A stretch of 26,440 nucleotides of DNA from Mucidula mucida (taxonomy: Eukaryota; Basidiomycota; Agaricomycetes; Agaricales; Physalacriaceae), in the NCBI GenBank assembly GCA_015501055.1, contig JADNYV010000471.1, positions 1 through 26,440 of the forward strand, given 5' to 3'. The notes under the pieces are model-generated. The model made no database searches and was not told where the DNA came from. It saw only the letters and a list, made by a program, of their open reading frames with translations. Numbering within the stretch: position 1 is the stretch's first letter; the number at the start of each line of letters is the position of its first letter. Below are positions 8,530 to 19,400 of the stretch, in pieces. The position numbers and the translations under genes were made by a program.

Positions 8530-10230
8530 AGAAACAATTCTTCAAGTCTGCGGTGTGCCATAGAAATGGCATGTGCGGAGAAGAAGGCCCTGTACGTGGT
8601 CTTTCCGGACCTTACAAATGCGTTTCCATGGACAGATCATGGCACGTTGTGGTCCATGATGTACCGAAAAGGTGTGAGTGGACCAATCTTTGATTGGATG
8701 CGGATGCTATACCGCTGTATGACCTATGTGGTGCGCTTAGGAAAGGAGGTGTCCGTGCCCTTCAAGACAACAATTGGAATCTTGACTGGTGATACGACTT
8801 CCCCGGGTCTCTGGACGTTTGTTTCGTCGGATCTCATACTGTCAGCACATTCTGAAGACATTATGATGGCCGGACGGACGGTAAACCACATGATGCACGC
8901 TGATGATGGCGCTGTGTTCTCTGGACCTAACGGAATAGTGGCGCACCTCGCAGCCTATGGTGGCTATGCCAGTCGGAAAGGATTTATGGTGAACGTCCCA
9001 AAGACAAAGGTTCGCGGCTTTTTGTGTTGAATCTGCCTTGTCTCATGTTTGAAGGCCATGATCTTTGGAAAACAGCCAGGTATTCGGCCAGTCCTTCGAA
9101 TTCAAGGCCAAATCATTGATTGGGTTGATGAGCATCGCTATCTTGGGGTCACACTCTGTTCAAGACCGGGCAGCTTATTCTCACAGATGTATCTCATCAA
9201 GTCAATTACGGCGCGACGGACTGCCAATGTGACTATGCGGTTGGCGAAGCATTTTGGGGATCTACCTCCTCGAGAAGCGTTGATAGTGTACCGCGCGCGG
9301 GTTGCGGTGCATCTCACTTATGGAGCGGAGCTGGCATTGGATGTCTCTAAAGGCTCGCTTGCGCTGCTGGAGGCTGTAGAGGTACACTTCTTACGCCGGA
9401 CTCTCCATCTTCATGACCGATCTCGGCTATGTGTCTTGTACTCAGAGACCGGCCTGCTGCCATTGCGTTTTGTTCGGGTGGACCGTGCACTACGATTCCT
9501 GAGTGGCTTGCTGCAAGCACCGGACACTCGCTTGGTGGTTAGCTGCCTGGGGGCTTATGTGGCACTATGGGAGGCATGCCAATCGGGCTGGTTGAGTGAT
9601 ATTGTGATTGTAATGCAACGTTTGGGGGTCACTGAGCCTCAAGATTGGTTGGCAACTTTGTCTACAGTTCAAGGCGTCAACGGCCTGCGCACCTCAGTGG
9701 AACAATCATGGAAGGATCAACTGGGAGTGGAACTAACAGCACAGCGCCTTCCTCTCTTGCTGGGCAGGAGGCAACGGCTTAGCAGTGGTCGGTGGACTTA
9801 CGAGATGGCTACGCTCCGGAACTATTTGTTGCTTCGCGTACCTGCTCATCGGACGGCTCTAGTACGTATGATTACTGGCTCTCATGTCTTGGCGGTGGAG
9901 GCGGCCAAGTGGGTGCCGAGACCAGAAGGTCAACACAACCCTCTCCCGCGGGAGTGGCGCCTGTGCCGCATGTGTGGGGAAGGTGTTGAGGACGAGTTGC
10001 ATGTGATGCTGGAGTGTGCTGCGCCGGGCCTGGTCCAATTACGTTCGGTCATGTTGAGCGATGTGTGGCGACTGTTTCCAGGGTTGAAAGGACGTGCACA
10101 GACACCGCTCCAATGGTGGCAGTTGGTGATGGAGTGCGACGATGTTGTGCCCCGTGTGGCTGAGTTTGTGTTTGATGTAATGACAGTGGTACGGGAGGTA
10201 CCTATGTATATACCTGACTGGTATGTCTGA
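8530..10230 (+). pseudogene. Reverse transcriptase fragment of the LINE, with a 45-nt intron-like interruption
   Basis: Frame 8530-9009 reads LRCAIEMACAEKKALYV, then RT block A (VFPDLTNAFPWTDH, catalytic Asp kept), GILTGDTTSPGLW, and the HADD form of the YxDD active site. It stops at a TGA at 9028. A second frame, 9055-10230, continues the same protein: AMIFGKQPG, HRYLGVTLCS, a thumb-like region (HLTYGAELALD, LFSETGL-like YSETGLLPLRF) and a C-terminal knuckle CRMCGEGVEDELHVMLEC (C-x2-C-x8-H-x4-C). Joining 9009 to 9055 restores the common LINE motif KTKAMIFG exactly in phase; the 45 nt removed begin GT and end AG. Both frames are otherwise free of stops over 1.65 kb, which is unusual for an old dead copy. 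An N-terminal endonuclease is absent and no promoter is evident, so autonomous activity is not expected. Confidence 0.75.
9010..9054 (+). other. Putative 45-nt intron inside the reverse transcriptase
   Basis: The segment starts GTTCGC and ends TTTGAAG, contains a CTCAT branch-like site 10 nt before the AG and a pyrimidine-rich stretch, and carries an in-frame TGA. Its removal restores a continuous RT frame through KTK-AMIFG. The donor is weak compared with the GTANGT donors of neighbouring genes. Confidence 0.5.
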
Positions 10231-10389
10231 TTGTATTCCATCCTCCTCAGCAGACTTAATCCGGGCGTACCTTACGGGGGCTGACCTGTGTTAACAATGT
10301 TGGGATAGGGTTCGGTGCCGTAGCAGTATAGTAATTATTGTAGTACGGACCCTGCTGTGTTCTTTAAGGGCTAGACGCAGGCTAAAATA

Positions 10390-10405
10390 TATCTATCTAT
10401 CTATC
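10390..10405 (+). repeat. (TATC)4 microsatellite tail of the LINE
   Basis: Four perfect TATC units follow an A/T-rich AAAATA stretch about 160 nt after the RT stop codon. The position is that of a LINE 3' terminus. Confidence 0.7.
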
Positions 10406-10998
10406 AAGTGGCAGCCAATCGAGTTCTCCTGTTTAAATAAAGTAAGTCATCAACGATTCATGTCAAAGACTCAAACCACGAGGTTCCGTGTACGTAGTAT
10501 TGAACGTGTCGAGCTCTGGCTGACAACACGATGGCCCCACCTCCAGATGTCAACAGAAAAGTGACCACAGCAGAGAGCAGACCAAGGCTCAGAAAGGAAA
10601 GCACGGTAAGACCGAAGACTTTGGCGGTGTCGGAAGCTCAATTTATGGGAGCTCGTCGTTTTGGCGGCTGGCTAGTTATTCGTGTCTCCCTTCGTATAGG
10701 CATTGAAAGTAAGCGTGGAACGTGTGTCGAGTTCAGAATTGGATAGTAAGAGAACCGCCATAGATATATTGAAGTAGCCATTGCGGAGGCAGTATCGAGC
10801 CTGAAAAGTCCTGACTGGTGCCGGAGTGCAATAAGTATAGTCGACGGAGAAGGACAGATCTGAATACGAGCGAGGAGGTTAAGGAAGTCTTTCTGGGGGC
10901 GCTATGAATTCGGGCCAAATCTAGCAGCGCGAAATGGCACATTGAGAGGATAGGTTGAAGCGAGCTGACCTCCTCGGCTTCTGTTGAGCCGAGGATGC
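10406..10998. other. Intergenic, no gene confirmed
   Basis: No complete gene model could be built. A minus-strand open stretch at 10637-10458 (59 codons) lacks an ATG but encodes one convincing hydrophobic helix (VFGLTVLSFLSLGLLSAVV) and is preceded by an AG. It could be the last exon of a small membrane protein, but no upstream exons with matching phase were found. A plus-strand ATG frame of 71 codons at 10531-10746 has no motif and is antisense to it. Confidence 0.35.
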
Positions 10999-11006
10999 TG
11001 ACGTCA
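10999..11006. promoter_or_regulatory. CRE/ATF octamer TGACGTCA upstream of the F-box/WD40 gene
   Basis: A perfect palindromic TGACGTCA lies about 160 nt upstream of the ATG at 11165. This is the consensus for CREB/ATF-type bZIP factors, such as Atf1/Sko1 stress regulators in fungi. Binding is inferred from sequence only. Confidence 0.45.
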
Positions 11007-11010
11007 GACG

Positions 11011-11032
11011 CGTTGTTTGGCCCCAAACAACG
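11011..11032. repeat. Perfect 10-bp inverted repeat in the F-box/WD40 promoter
   Basis: Arms CGTTGTTTGG and CCAAACAACG are separated by CC, 5 bp downstream of the CRE octamer. The two together look like a compact regulatory site, either a dimer-binding operator or a cruciform-forming element. Function is inference. Confidence 0.4.
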
Positions 11033-11164
11033 CTAATTGTCTTGAATTCAACCACAACAATAACGGCCATTATTTTTTACGACGAGCTCGACGTCCACGG
11101 CGTCCTTCTTCTATTTCTTCTAGCGGGCACAGCGATATTATACCTTTGGTCAACGTCCAACTCG

Positions 11165-13376
11165 ATGGCCACACCCCCTTCAACGCCGCCCCGCCGTAAC
11201 TCTGTCCTGTATCACCGTCCATCGTCACCTGCCCTCTCCATATCCGGTTTCTCCCTTATTGGCGAGGACGAAGCCTCCAGCGACACCGATTACAACTATT
11301 GGGACAATGGTGGTTCACCCTACAAGAGCCTTGGCTCGTTTGGACGCCGTGCGATACATTCAACACCGGTGCTAAGCAGCTACTTCAATGCTCCACCTTC
11401 GTCCTCATCTCCCTTCGCGACGCCGTCTCCCAGTGGCTCTTTCAAATCCTTTTTACCGCGCATCTGGGATGTCCTCACATCATCGCCGACAAAGAATATC
11501 TTATCGCCGTCTAGGGGCCCTATGATGCAGTCCCGCTTCTCATCCGTTGGTCATAGCAAAGGCAAACGACGAGCCTACTACGAGCAAGACTTTTTCCGTC
11601 AGTCTTTGCATGACAGCATCAGCTATAGCGATCTTCCACCACTTGACGACGAGGAAGGCGAACTCATAGATGTCGACGATGAAGCCTGTTTCATTCCTAT
11701 TGAATACCCATGGGGTGCCATGGCTGCGAGCAGAGCCCGGGTTGTCACCGGCATCGGTGCGTTATATGTTGTTCATATTGTTTGACGACTAATTTACACG
11801 ACTAAAGACATTCTTGCTCTGTTGCCACCGGAGTTATCCCTGCAAATCATGTGGGCGCTAAGCGCACAGACCCCCGTTACGAACACATCAGCTCTCCAGG
11901 ACACCCATGCCGTGCATCAGGACAACCTCCACGCCATTGTATCGTGTCTAGCCGTGTCCAAGACATGGCGACATCTCGCCAATGACAACAGTGTATGGCG
12001 TGCCTTCTTCACCTCGCGCTGGAGTAATACATCTCAACTTGCCTCTTCGTTAAATTTTAACTATCTATACCGACAACGCTATGAGCTCGATCGTCGATGG
12101 AATGCCTTATCGAGAGACGGTCCTCCAAACTTCACCCTCTGGGAGCCCAAACGTTCCCAAATGGTCGGCCACCATGACAGGTGCCACATTCTTTCGTCGC
12201 TGCACCATTATGTTTCTCACTCTTTCCCAGCGTCTACTGTTTGGAGCTCTGTCGTACTTCGACTGGAGAGGATTATGTCATCACAGGTTCTCGCGATCGC
12301 ACCATGAAACTGTGGCGCTTAGATACTGGAAAGTGTTTGGGCACCTTCGGCAGCGGCGTGGTCGGTGGAGAAATTGCGGGCCATCGAGGCAGCGTGTTGT
12401 GTCTCAAATTCTTCTGGGAGACCGAGGGCAAGAAAGGGATTCTTTATTCTGGCTCGAGCGACGCCACCGTCTGCATTTGGGATCTCTGGTTGATCAAGAC
12501 TTCTGACGGTGATATCGAAGTGCGAACGAAAGTGAAAGCAGCATTGGTGGGGCACGAAAGCGGCGTTTTGGATTTGAAGGTCGTGGACAACTCGATTATT
12601 ACATGGTTAGTTCCCTTGTTCGTTTCGGCGTTCTGGGCTTCACTTAATATTGGAAATTTACAGTTCCAAGGACACCATTATCCGTATATGGGATCGCACG
12701 AGCCTAGAGCTCGTCCGCACACTTCGTGGCCATGAGGGTCCCGTAAATGCCGTCTGCTCTGAGGGTGGAAAGCTCGTGAGCGCTAGCGGTGATGGGAAAT
12801 TAATCCTTTGGGACATGAAGAGCGGTGAGCGTCTTCGCACGCTCGAAGGCCATGTTCGCGGTTTGGCCTGCATCGAGTTCAAGGTCAGTCGCCGCCTTTC
12901 CTTATATCGGTTCATTAATATCAACTCTTCAAAACAGGATGGGTTGATTATATCCGGTTCAAATGACTGCAAGATTAAAGTCTGGTCCGCAGCGACTGGC
13001 GAGTGTCTTCGAACGTTGACCGGGCATACTGCCCTGGTGCGTGCACTGGCTTTTGATCCCTCTAACGGGAGACTTGCGAGTGCTAGCTATGATAAGAGCG
13101 TTCGGCTTTGGGATATTGGCACCGGTGAGTATCATGCGATAATTACTCTTCCACTAGCTCTGATACGTGATTAGGTGAGAGTTTGAGACAATTCGACAAC
13201 AACCATACCAGCCATATCTTTGACGTGAAATTCGACGCGTCGAGGTTGCTGAGGTATGTCCCCTTATTTACTACTTGCGGTTCTTACGTCTCATCTTGCT
13301 CAGTACATCTCACGACCAGACTGTAACCGTGTTAGACTTCGGATACGGTTTAGACTGTGTTGAATTGTTCATGTAA
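11165..13376 (+). CDS. F-box/WD40 protein, SCF-type substrate receptor
   Basis: Seven exons join in frame: 11165-11756, 11808-12180, 12231-12605, 12664-12883, 12938-13124, 13175-13253 and 13304-13376 (632 aa; introns 50-58 nt). The start is the first in-frame ATG (MATPPSTPPRRNS). Residues 1-190 are Ser/Pro-rich with an acidic patch (LPPLDDEEGELIDVDDE). The F-box begins near residue 198 (DILALLPPELSLQIMW) and continues to VSKTWRHLANDNSVWRAFF. About seven WD40 blades follow: VITGSRDRTMKLW, LYSGSSDATVCIW, IITCSKDTIIRIW, LVSASGDGKLILW, LIISGSNDCKIKVW, RLASASYDKSVRLW, LLSTSHDQTVTVL. The F-box should bind Skp1 and the propeller should recognise phosphodegrons, as in Cdc4, Met30 or Pof1. Which substrate is not predictable. 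The 3' end converges on the Kelch gene with 169 nt between stop codons. Confidence 0.88.
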
Positions 13377-13545
13377 GAGAATTTATCTGGATGTAAATTA
13401 TTATTTTGTACGCCACACCACCTTGGACTCCACTTGTAACATACTGTTGTATTCTTGAATCTTGTATATATATGCGATACCTATGATTATGCCTTTTATC
13501 TTGCCTTTTGAAGCCATTCGATACAATTGCATGAACTTCATTGTG

Positions 13546-16332
13546 TCAACGGCGATTCCTACTGTGAGCCTGTGTACCTATTGGGCCAGCTGCAGCCCCT
13601 CGTCGCATTTCTTCTTCATCCAACCCAGCCTCCGCCAAAATCTTCTCGACCTCTTTTAGCACAGGCTTATACTCGGCTAAAAAAACGGGGGTCAGTGACA
13701 CTAAACGACAAGGGTGCATTTCTTATTTGCTTGCCATAACGATTTTCCGCCAGTACAAAGCCATCGCGGCGAAGCTGCTTGCCACGATTGTCGCCAGCTC
13801 CGCGGGCATGGGCGGCTTGCGCCCAGTATTCGCGAGAGCGAGCGTAGAACATGGCGAGGGTCTCGCCGGGTAAGGGGGTGCTGATCACGTCTTCGGCCGA
13901 GCGGGTCGTGTCGCGGGCGACGCCCATGAACTGCGTGGCTTTAGTTCGGAGGCCGTCCTTGGGGTGAGGGTGAGTAAAGCGTAAGCACCAGGATGGAAAC
14001 GAAGTACGTACGTCTGTGACTGGGGGAGGAGTTTCAACGTCGTCTTCTCCCGCCAGCGTGTTCTCCGTCTCTTCTGTTACCTGAACGGGATCCTCACGAT
14101 CATCCCCTGCTTCTGGCTCTCGGGTTTCTTCATCTTCCTCTTCCCGCTCGTCATCGTCCTCGTCCTCGTCGTCGTCATCATCATCGTCGCTACTCTCCTC
14201 ATCCTTATCATCAATGAAGATATTACTTTCCTTCAGACACACGAATCTATCCATTTTATCGAGGTCGATTTTATAAAAGTCATCGAGGGTGTATTCCGTG
14301 TTGCCTTTTTCAAAGATTCCGCCATACAGATATAACGTATTCTTGAGCACAGCTAGCATTGCATTGTAGCGCGGCATGGGCGTCGTGAGCACCGGGTCGT
14401 CTGGATTAATGGCGTCCTCGTCTGCATCCACCTTCGTAACAGAAGGTACATTTTTCTGCAGGGTTATCTTCTACAAGCTTGGTCAGTATAGCCCGTGAAA
14501 GAACCACCGCCGGTCAACCCACTCCATCTTCATTGTCATTGTCCCAATCACCGTCCTCGTCGTCATGATGGGTGGTCCAATTGTGGGATTGTGGAGGTTT
14601 AGGTTTACCTGACTTTCCAGCTTTGCCCTTCTTTTTTGGTTTTTTCAATGTCAACGACACCCAACGTCCTTTCCCGATCCATACATACGCGTTCCTGGAG
14701 TATTCGCATGAGTACTGTGATGATTAGTGACACAGAATATGCACTGACAAATCGTTCCAGAAAACGCTTTCCAGCGTTTCCTCCGAGGTATCTTCATCTG
14801 TAACGCCACCAAATTGAACGCCCATGCTTTTGTGCTGCCATACAGCCATTGTGCATCCTGAGCGCAAAGGGGGGGCGTATGCAGTAGACGGGCGCTTTCT
14901 GCGTTCCCATTTCACTTTGAGGGGATCGGCCTTCGAGGTCATGCCAGCCTCCGGTGTCGTCAAAGTTAGACTAGGTTATGTGAGATACTAATATGGGAAT
15001 GTGATACACGGCGTACTTGAGGAACCAGGTATCTTCTAACATCACACCGACCGGCCGCTTGCCTTTCGCGTATTCTTTGCAGTATCCGCCTGGGAAGTAT
15101 GTCGATCAGAACAATCTGTAGCGATAATGTAGCTGAATGTACCGTGTAACACGATGCCATCCGGAGTAGGCAAGAAAGAGAAACCACTTCTGGGCCTATT
15201 TGCATACTGTGAGATTATGGCGAAGGCTTACGAAGAACGCGACATACGTTGGGCGAAGTTCAGTCAGTGTAAATTTAATCTCGCGCCATTTGTATTCTTG
15301 TGTGTCGAATAGCCAAAGGTCATTAAGATAACGGGCTGCAGACCGTTAAGAACAGAATTTGGGTATCTGAATTGCAAACGTACTGGTGATTCCAGGATCA
15401 TAAAAGCCGCCAAATAAAACAATGTAATGCTTCCATATCGCCATTCTGGTGAACGGTCAGAAGGTACGATGAAGACATCATCATGACACACCGGTGGCCA
15501 GAGCGCGCACTGGGTCGCTCTTTAGTTTCGATACGGTCCCAGGAGTGCGTCGTGATGTCAAAAACCCAGAAATCGGCATAATGATGGAACGTGTTCTGAT
15601 TTATGGAGGAGAATTCACCGCCTACATATCTATTACTACTGAGCCCAAAATCACAATGAACAGGGATGCTTACCGAAAAGGAACAGTTTACCGCCACCAG
15701 CAGGAGCCGCGGCGACAGCGTGCGCCGATCGCGGACCGGGACATACTTTGGACACGAACTTGCGCCATTCGTCCTGGATATTGAAGAATGAGCAGAGGTG
15801 CCTTGGTGTATCTTGAGGCCTACTTTCTCAGGATTGTAACGAAAGACATCCTTATACTTTGAAGATAATGTAAGAACCGTGAAAGGGGAAGAAGAAAGAG
15901 CCTACAAAGTACTGGGGAACCAATTAGTTTGCAATCTTCGTAACTATAGAAATAGCTTACTGCCTTGTTATCGTCGCTGAAGAATTCCCCCCCAATGCAC
16001 CAAAGATGGTTGCCATTTGGACAAGCGGTCAAAGTCGCGTTGGCGCGTCGACTTGGTGTTTCAGCCAATTCTTCGGTGACAGAATGCGCCTCCTCCCATT
16101 CCCGTCGCATCTACTGATCGGTCATTGAATACTGTTCAGTGTGCGCGTAAGATTGAAAGTTGAATACCTTTTCTAGTATTGCCTCCAGATCTTCATCGTC
16201 GTCCTCTTCTTGTATTACTTTGGACTTGGCGCCACTTTTCTTCTTTTCTTTGCGCTCGATTTTAGTTGCAGCCTTGGCTTTTTTCGCGGCTTTTGCTGAT
16301 ACTTTGGATCCCGCTGCTTTCTTTTTGGCCAT
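13546..16332 (-). CDS. KEL3: Kelch-repeat protein of the Kel3/KLHDC4 family
   Basis: Fourteen exons join in frame: 16332-16168, 16110-15961, 15856-15824, 15773-15674, 15621-15492, 15445-15384, 15335-15248, 15195-15143, 15089-15017, 14970-14749, 14694-14523, 14470-14012, 13957-13735 and 13676-13546 (686 aa). The start MAKKKAAGSKVSAKAAKKAK and the EDDDEDLEAILEK segment are diagnostic for this family. Kelch repeats follow: LWCIGGEFFSD, CPGPRSAHAV, LFLFGGEFSS, HHYADFWVFDITTHSW, RPSARSGHR, HYIVLFGGFYDPG, YLNDLWLFDTQEYKW, PRSGFSFLPTPDG, LRSGCTMAVW and LYLYGGIFEKG. An acidic tract comes next, then the conserved C-terminal domain (PLPGETLAMFYARSREYWAQ, EYKPVLKEVEKILAEAG). The yeast protein is cytoplasmic and of unclear function. 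Uncertain points: the 104-nt intron 15857-15960 and tandem acceptors at 14471/14456. The last intron is GC-AG. Confidence 0.85.
13677..13734 (-). other. GC-AG intron in the Kelch gene
   Basis: The last intron starts GCAAGC after TATG and ends TTTTTTTAG. It is required to join ENRY with AEYKPVLKEVEKIL in phase. No GT donor nearby gives the correct phase, and reading through gives a stop after 21 unconserved residues. Confidence 0.75.
14130..14214 (-). repeat. GAY/GAR trinucleotide tract encoding an acidic run
   Basis: An imperfect run of Asp and Glu codons (GAT, GAC, GAG, GAA mixed) encodes more than 20 acidic residues between Kelch repeats and the C-terminal domain of the Kel3-like protein. 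The mixed codons suggest selection for charge rather than a young microsatellite. Confidence 0.7.
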
Positions 16333-16423
16333 GATTGTCTGTCAACAAGATTGATTGAAGCTCAGATGGCAATCTCCGGCGGAGTGATTGTGCCTGGCAG
16401 CTTTGAGTCTGTTCTGACCAGCC

Positions 16424-16443
16424 ATATGCATATAGATGCATAT
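16424..16443. promoter_or_regulatory. 20-bp inverted repeat in a 152-bp divergent promoter
   Basis: Arms ATATGCAT and ATGCATAT flank ATAG in the 152 bp between the start codons of the Kel3-like gene (16332) and the amidohydrolase (16485). It lies about 42 nt upstream of the amidohydrolase ATG. The A/T-rich core could serve as a TATA region or as a dimer-binding site shared by both genes; this is inference. Confidence 0.4.
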
Positions 16444-16484
16444 CAAGCAGCCATTTGAAAAAGATAGCCTGTCTTCCACCTCCC

Positions 16485-19400
16485 ATGGCCATGGCTGAGA
16501 AAGTGCCGCCGGATCCTTACCGTGCCAACAATAGCTTCAAACTACGTCGCTTGTTCGGCGGAGCCTTGCTATTGAGCGCCTTGTCAGTTGGCACGCTGTT
16601 CTTGAATCCTCAGCTGGATAACTCGTCGACCCGAGTTCCGTTGCACGCTGTAGAGACCTTACAGAAATGTCGTCAGTTGGACATGACACCCGGTCCACCA
16701 CCTGAATTCTGGAGTCGTACTGAATCCGACCGCTACGTCGAGGGTAGCAAACCGGTCTACATCAAGAACGCCACCATCTGGACCGGGGGCGTCGACGGAC
16801 TTGAGGTCATCAAAGGCGACTTGCTTCTTGCTCGAGGACTCATCCAACAGGTCGGCTCTATCTCTGCGAGCGCGTTAGAACAATATTCAGACTTGGTCGA
16901 ATACGATGCAGAGGGTGCTTGGGTTTCGCCAGGGTACGCGCCTGTTGTCCTGTTTACTGTATAGCATCATCTGAAAGCTACCTAGCATCTTCGACTTGCA
17001 CTCTCACATGGGAGTATTCAGTTTACCCATACTTGACGGTGCATATGACGGTGACTCGATAAAGGGTGATATGCAGCCTTGGCTACGCAGTCTGGATGGG
17101 CTGAACACACACGATGAGTCGTACGAAGCGGTAGTTGCAGGCGGTGTTACCACTGGTGTCATCCTCCCTGGCTCTGCAAATGGAATCGGCGGACAAGCCT
17201 TCGTTATGAAGTACCGACACACTGCGGAGAAATCACCGTCGTCAATGTTGCTAGAGCCTCCTCACTCTATCATCAATGGTTCCAATGTAGACCCCTCCTT
17301 GCCTCCGCGATGGAGACAGATGAAGTATGTATGTGACTGTCTCGAAGTTTTTTGAGTTGGTAGTAATTGTTTCTAGGCACGCTTGTGGCGAGTATCCGAG
17401 TCAGTCCATTCTGATGTCGGCTAATCAGGTCTCAGGCTTATCTGGACGCGTGTAGGTAGCGTATATGGTCAGACACGAATGGACACTATTTGGCACTTCC
17501 GTCAAGCCTACAACCAGGCACGCCAAATCAAGGAAAAACAAGACGCGTACTGTTCCGCGGCTATGACCGGAAACTGGAATGGTCTTGGAAAATTTCCGGA
17601 AGATCTTCAATGGGAAGCTCTTGTTGACGTTCTTAGAGGACGTGTCAAGGTCAGTGCCGCTCTACCCCTCGCGCGCCGCATCGTCTCAAGGAAATTTAGA
17701 TCCATAACCATTGCTACGAGGCTGTGGATCTTGACGGTATTGTAAGAGTGAGTACTTGTATTTGATTTGTTATCACCGCTCAAACCCTACGCATTCTAGT
17801 TGACGAACGAGTTCAAGTTCTCGATAGCCGCATTCCATCATGCGCATGAAGCCTACCTTGTTCCTGATCTTCTCAAAAAAGCCTACGGTACATTATCGTT
17901 GCATTGCATTGTGACTTGAGTCGTATTGACTGTGCTGTTGCGTTCTAGGTAGACCGCCCGCTGCAGCAATTTTTGCAACCGCTGCACGTTATAAGCGCGA
18001 AGCTTACCGCGGATCAGAGTTTGCAGCCAAAATCTTGGCCGATAATGGTATTCAGGTTGTTATGAAGGTAGTTCATCATCTTACTCGTCAATTGAGGCTT
18101 AATCGACATTGTCAGAGCGATCATCCTCTTCTCAATTCTCGATATCTCCTACATGAAGCACAACAAGCCCACTACTACGGTCTTCCGGATAACCTGGCTT
18201 TGGCTTCTGTTACCTCGACCCCCGCTACGGTGGCTGGTTTGGACCACCGAGTTGGGTTCATTAGGACAGGTGAGTCCCGATGTAACTCGCGACATTGAAG
18301 CTTGCACTCACGACATCACAGGATACGATGCCGACGTCGTTATCTGGGACAGTCATCCTCTTGCCCTTGGCGCGACTCCCAAGCAAGTATTCATTGATGG
18401 TATCGCGCAGCTCAAGGACCCCTACTCTGTCACAAAGCCTGACTTATTCCAAAAAGCTCCTCAAACTCCCAATTTCGAGAAGGAAGCGAAGGACGCGGTC
18501 AAGTATGATGGTCTGCCTCCACTTACTCCACATGAGACTGCGGACTTTGTGGTCTTCACGAATGTCTCGAATGTGTTTGTGAAGAAAGACGGTGCTGTTG
18601 TGAAGGCACTGTCTGAAGTTGCCGGTAGCGTGGTCGTCGTTAAAGGTGGCAACATTGTCTGCAGTGGGTCGTGTCCAGAGGCATTTTCCCCTTCTCATTC
18701 AACGGCTACATTCATTGACTTGGAGGGCGGTTTCATCTCGTGAGTGTCTCTTAGTCGAATCCCTCACTTCACACTACAAATTGACCCTTCCTGCAGGCCT
18801 GGCCTCATCAGCTTTGGTAGTCCGCTGGGCTTGGAGCACATTACGAGCGAGGCCAGCACGAATGACGGCTCAGTTCCTGACGCTTTGACTGGAAATACTC
18901 CTGCAATCTTAGGTTTGGATGCTTTCATTCATGCTGTCGATGGCCTCCAGTTCGAATCTCGGGATATGCTGTGAGTTCATTTCTCCTCCTCATTGTCGAC
19001 CAACTTTTAAGACGTCTATAGCATAGCGTACCGCGCGGGAGTGACCACCGGTGTTACAGCGCCATCCTCCTCCTCGTTCATTTCTGGATACAGCACTGCT
19101 TTCTCGACAGGCTCCTCTCACAAGCTTGAGAAGGGTGCTATCATTCAGAGTGTCACTGCATTACATGTTGCTGTCACCATGAATTCCGGCATCAGTGTCA
19201 GCACCCAGATAGCCGCCTTACGTGCTCTCTTATTGAAAAGTCCTGCCTTTGATCAAGTCCGACAAGTCCGTACTCTCTTATAGAACCCATTCATGCTTTT
19301 AACGCCATAGTAGGGTTCCATGCCGTTGGTCATCAATGTTGATAGTGCGGATATTATGGCGACTCTGATACTACTGAAGAGTGAAGTAGAAACCAGCATA

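Larger units (their letters stand above)
8530..10405 (+). mobile_element. 5'-truncated non-LTR (LINE-like) retrotransposon
   Basis: The element keeps the 3' half of a reverse-transcriptase ORF, the connecting/thumb region, a C-terminal zinc knuckle, a short 3' UTR (10231-10389) and a terminal TATC repeat. Ending in a short tandem repeat rather than poly(A) is known for several LINE clades. The endonuclease and the N-terminal RT blocks are missing. The coding frame can be followed upstream only to a TGA at 8527-8529, and the sequence before it is decayed or not part of the element, so the 5' boundary is approximate. No target-site duplication was found by eye. The element lies between the MYND gene and the F-box/WD40 gene. 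Confidence 0.8.

Noticed and set aside
10733..11026. 97-codon minus-strand open frame facing the F-box/WD40 gene
   Set aside because: It has no ATG start (it opens with TTG inside the palindrome), shows no motif, and no coherent splice chain could be built.
13667..13734. Extended C-terminus KQIRNAPLSFSV of the Kelch protein
   Set aside because: It is read-through of the GC-AG intron; splicing restores the conserved EYKPVLKEVEKIL end.
14130..14214. Possible tandem repeat array or CRISPR-like structure
   Set aside because: It is an acidic codon run inside a gene, with no constant repeat unit or spacers, in a eukaryotic context.
18945..18965. TTCGAATC-like tRNA B-box
   Set aside because: It lies in amidohydrolase coding sequence (LQFESRDML), and no A box or acceptor stem can be folded around it.
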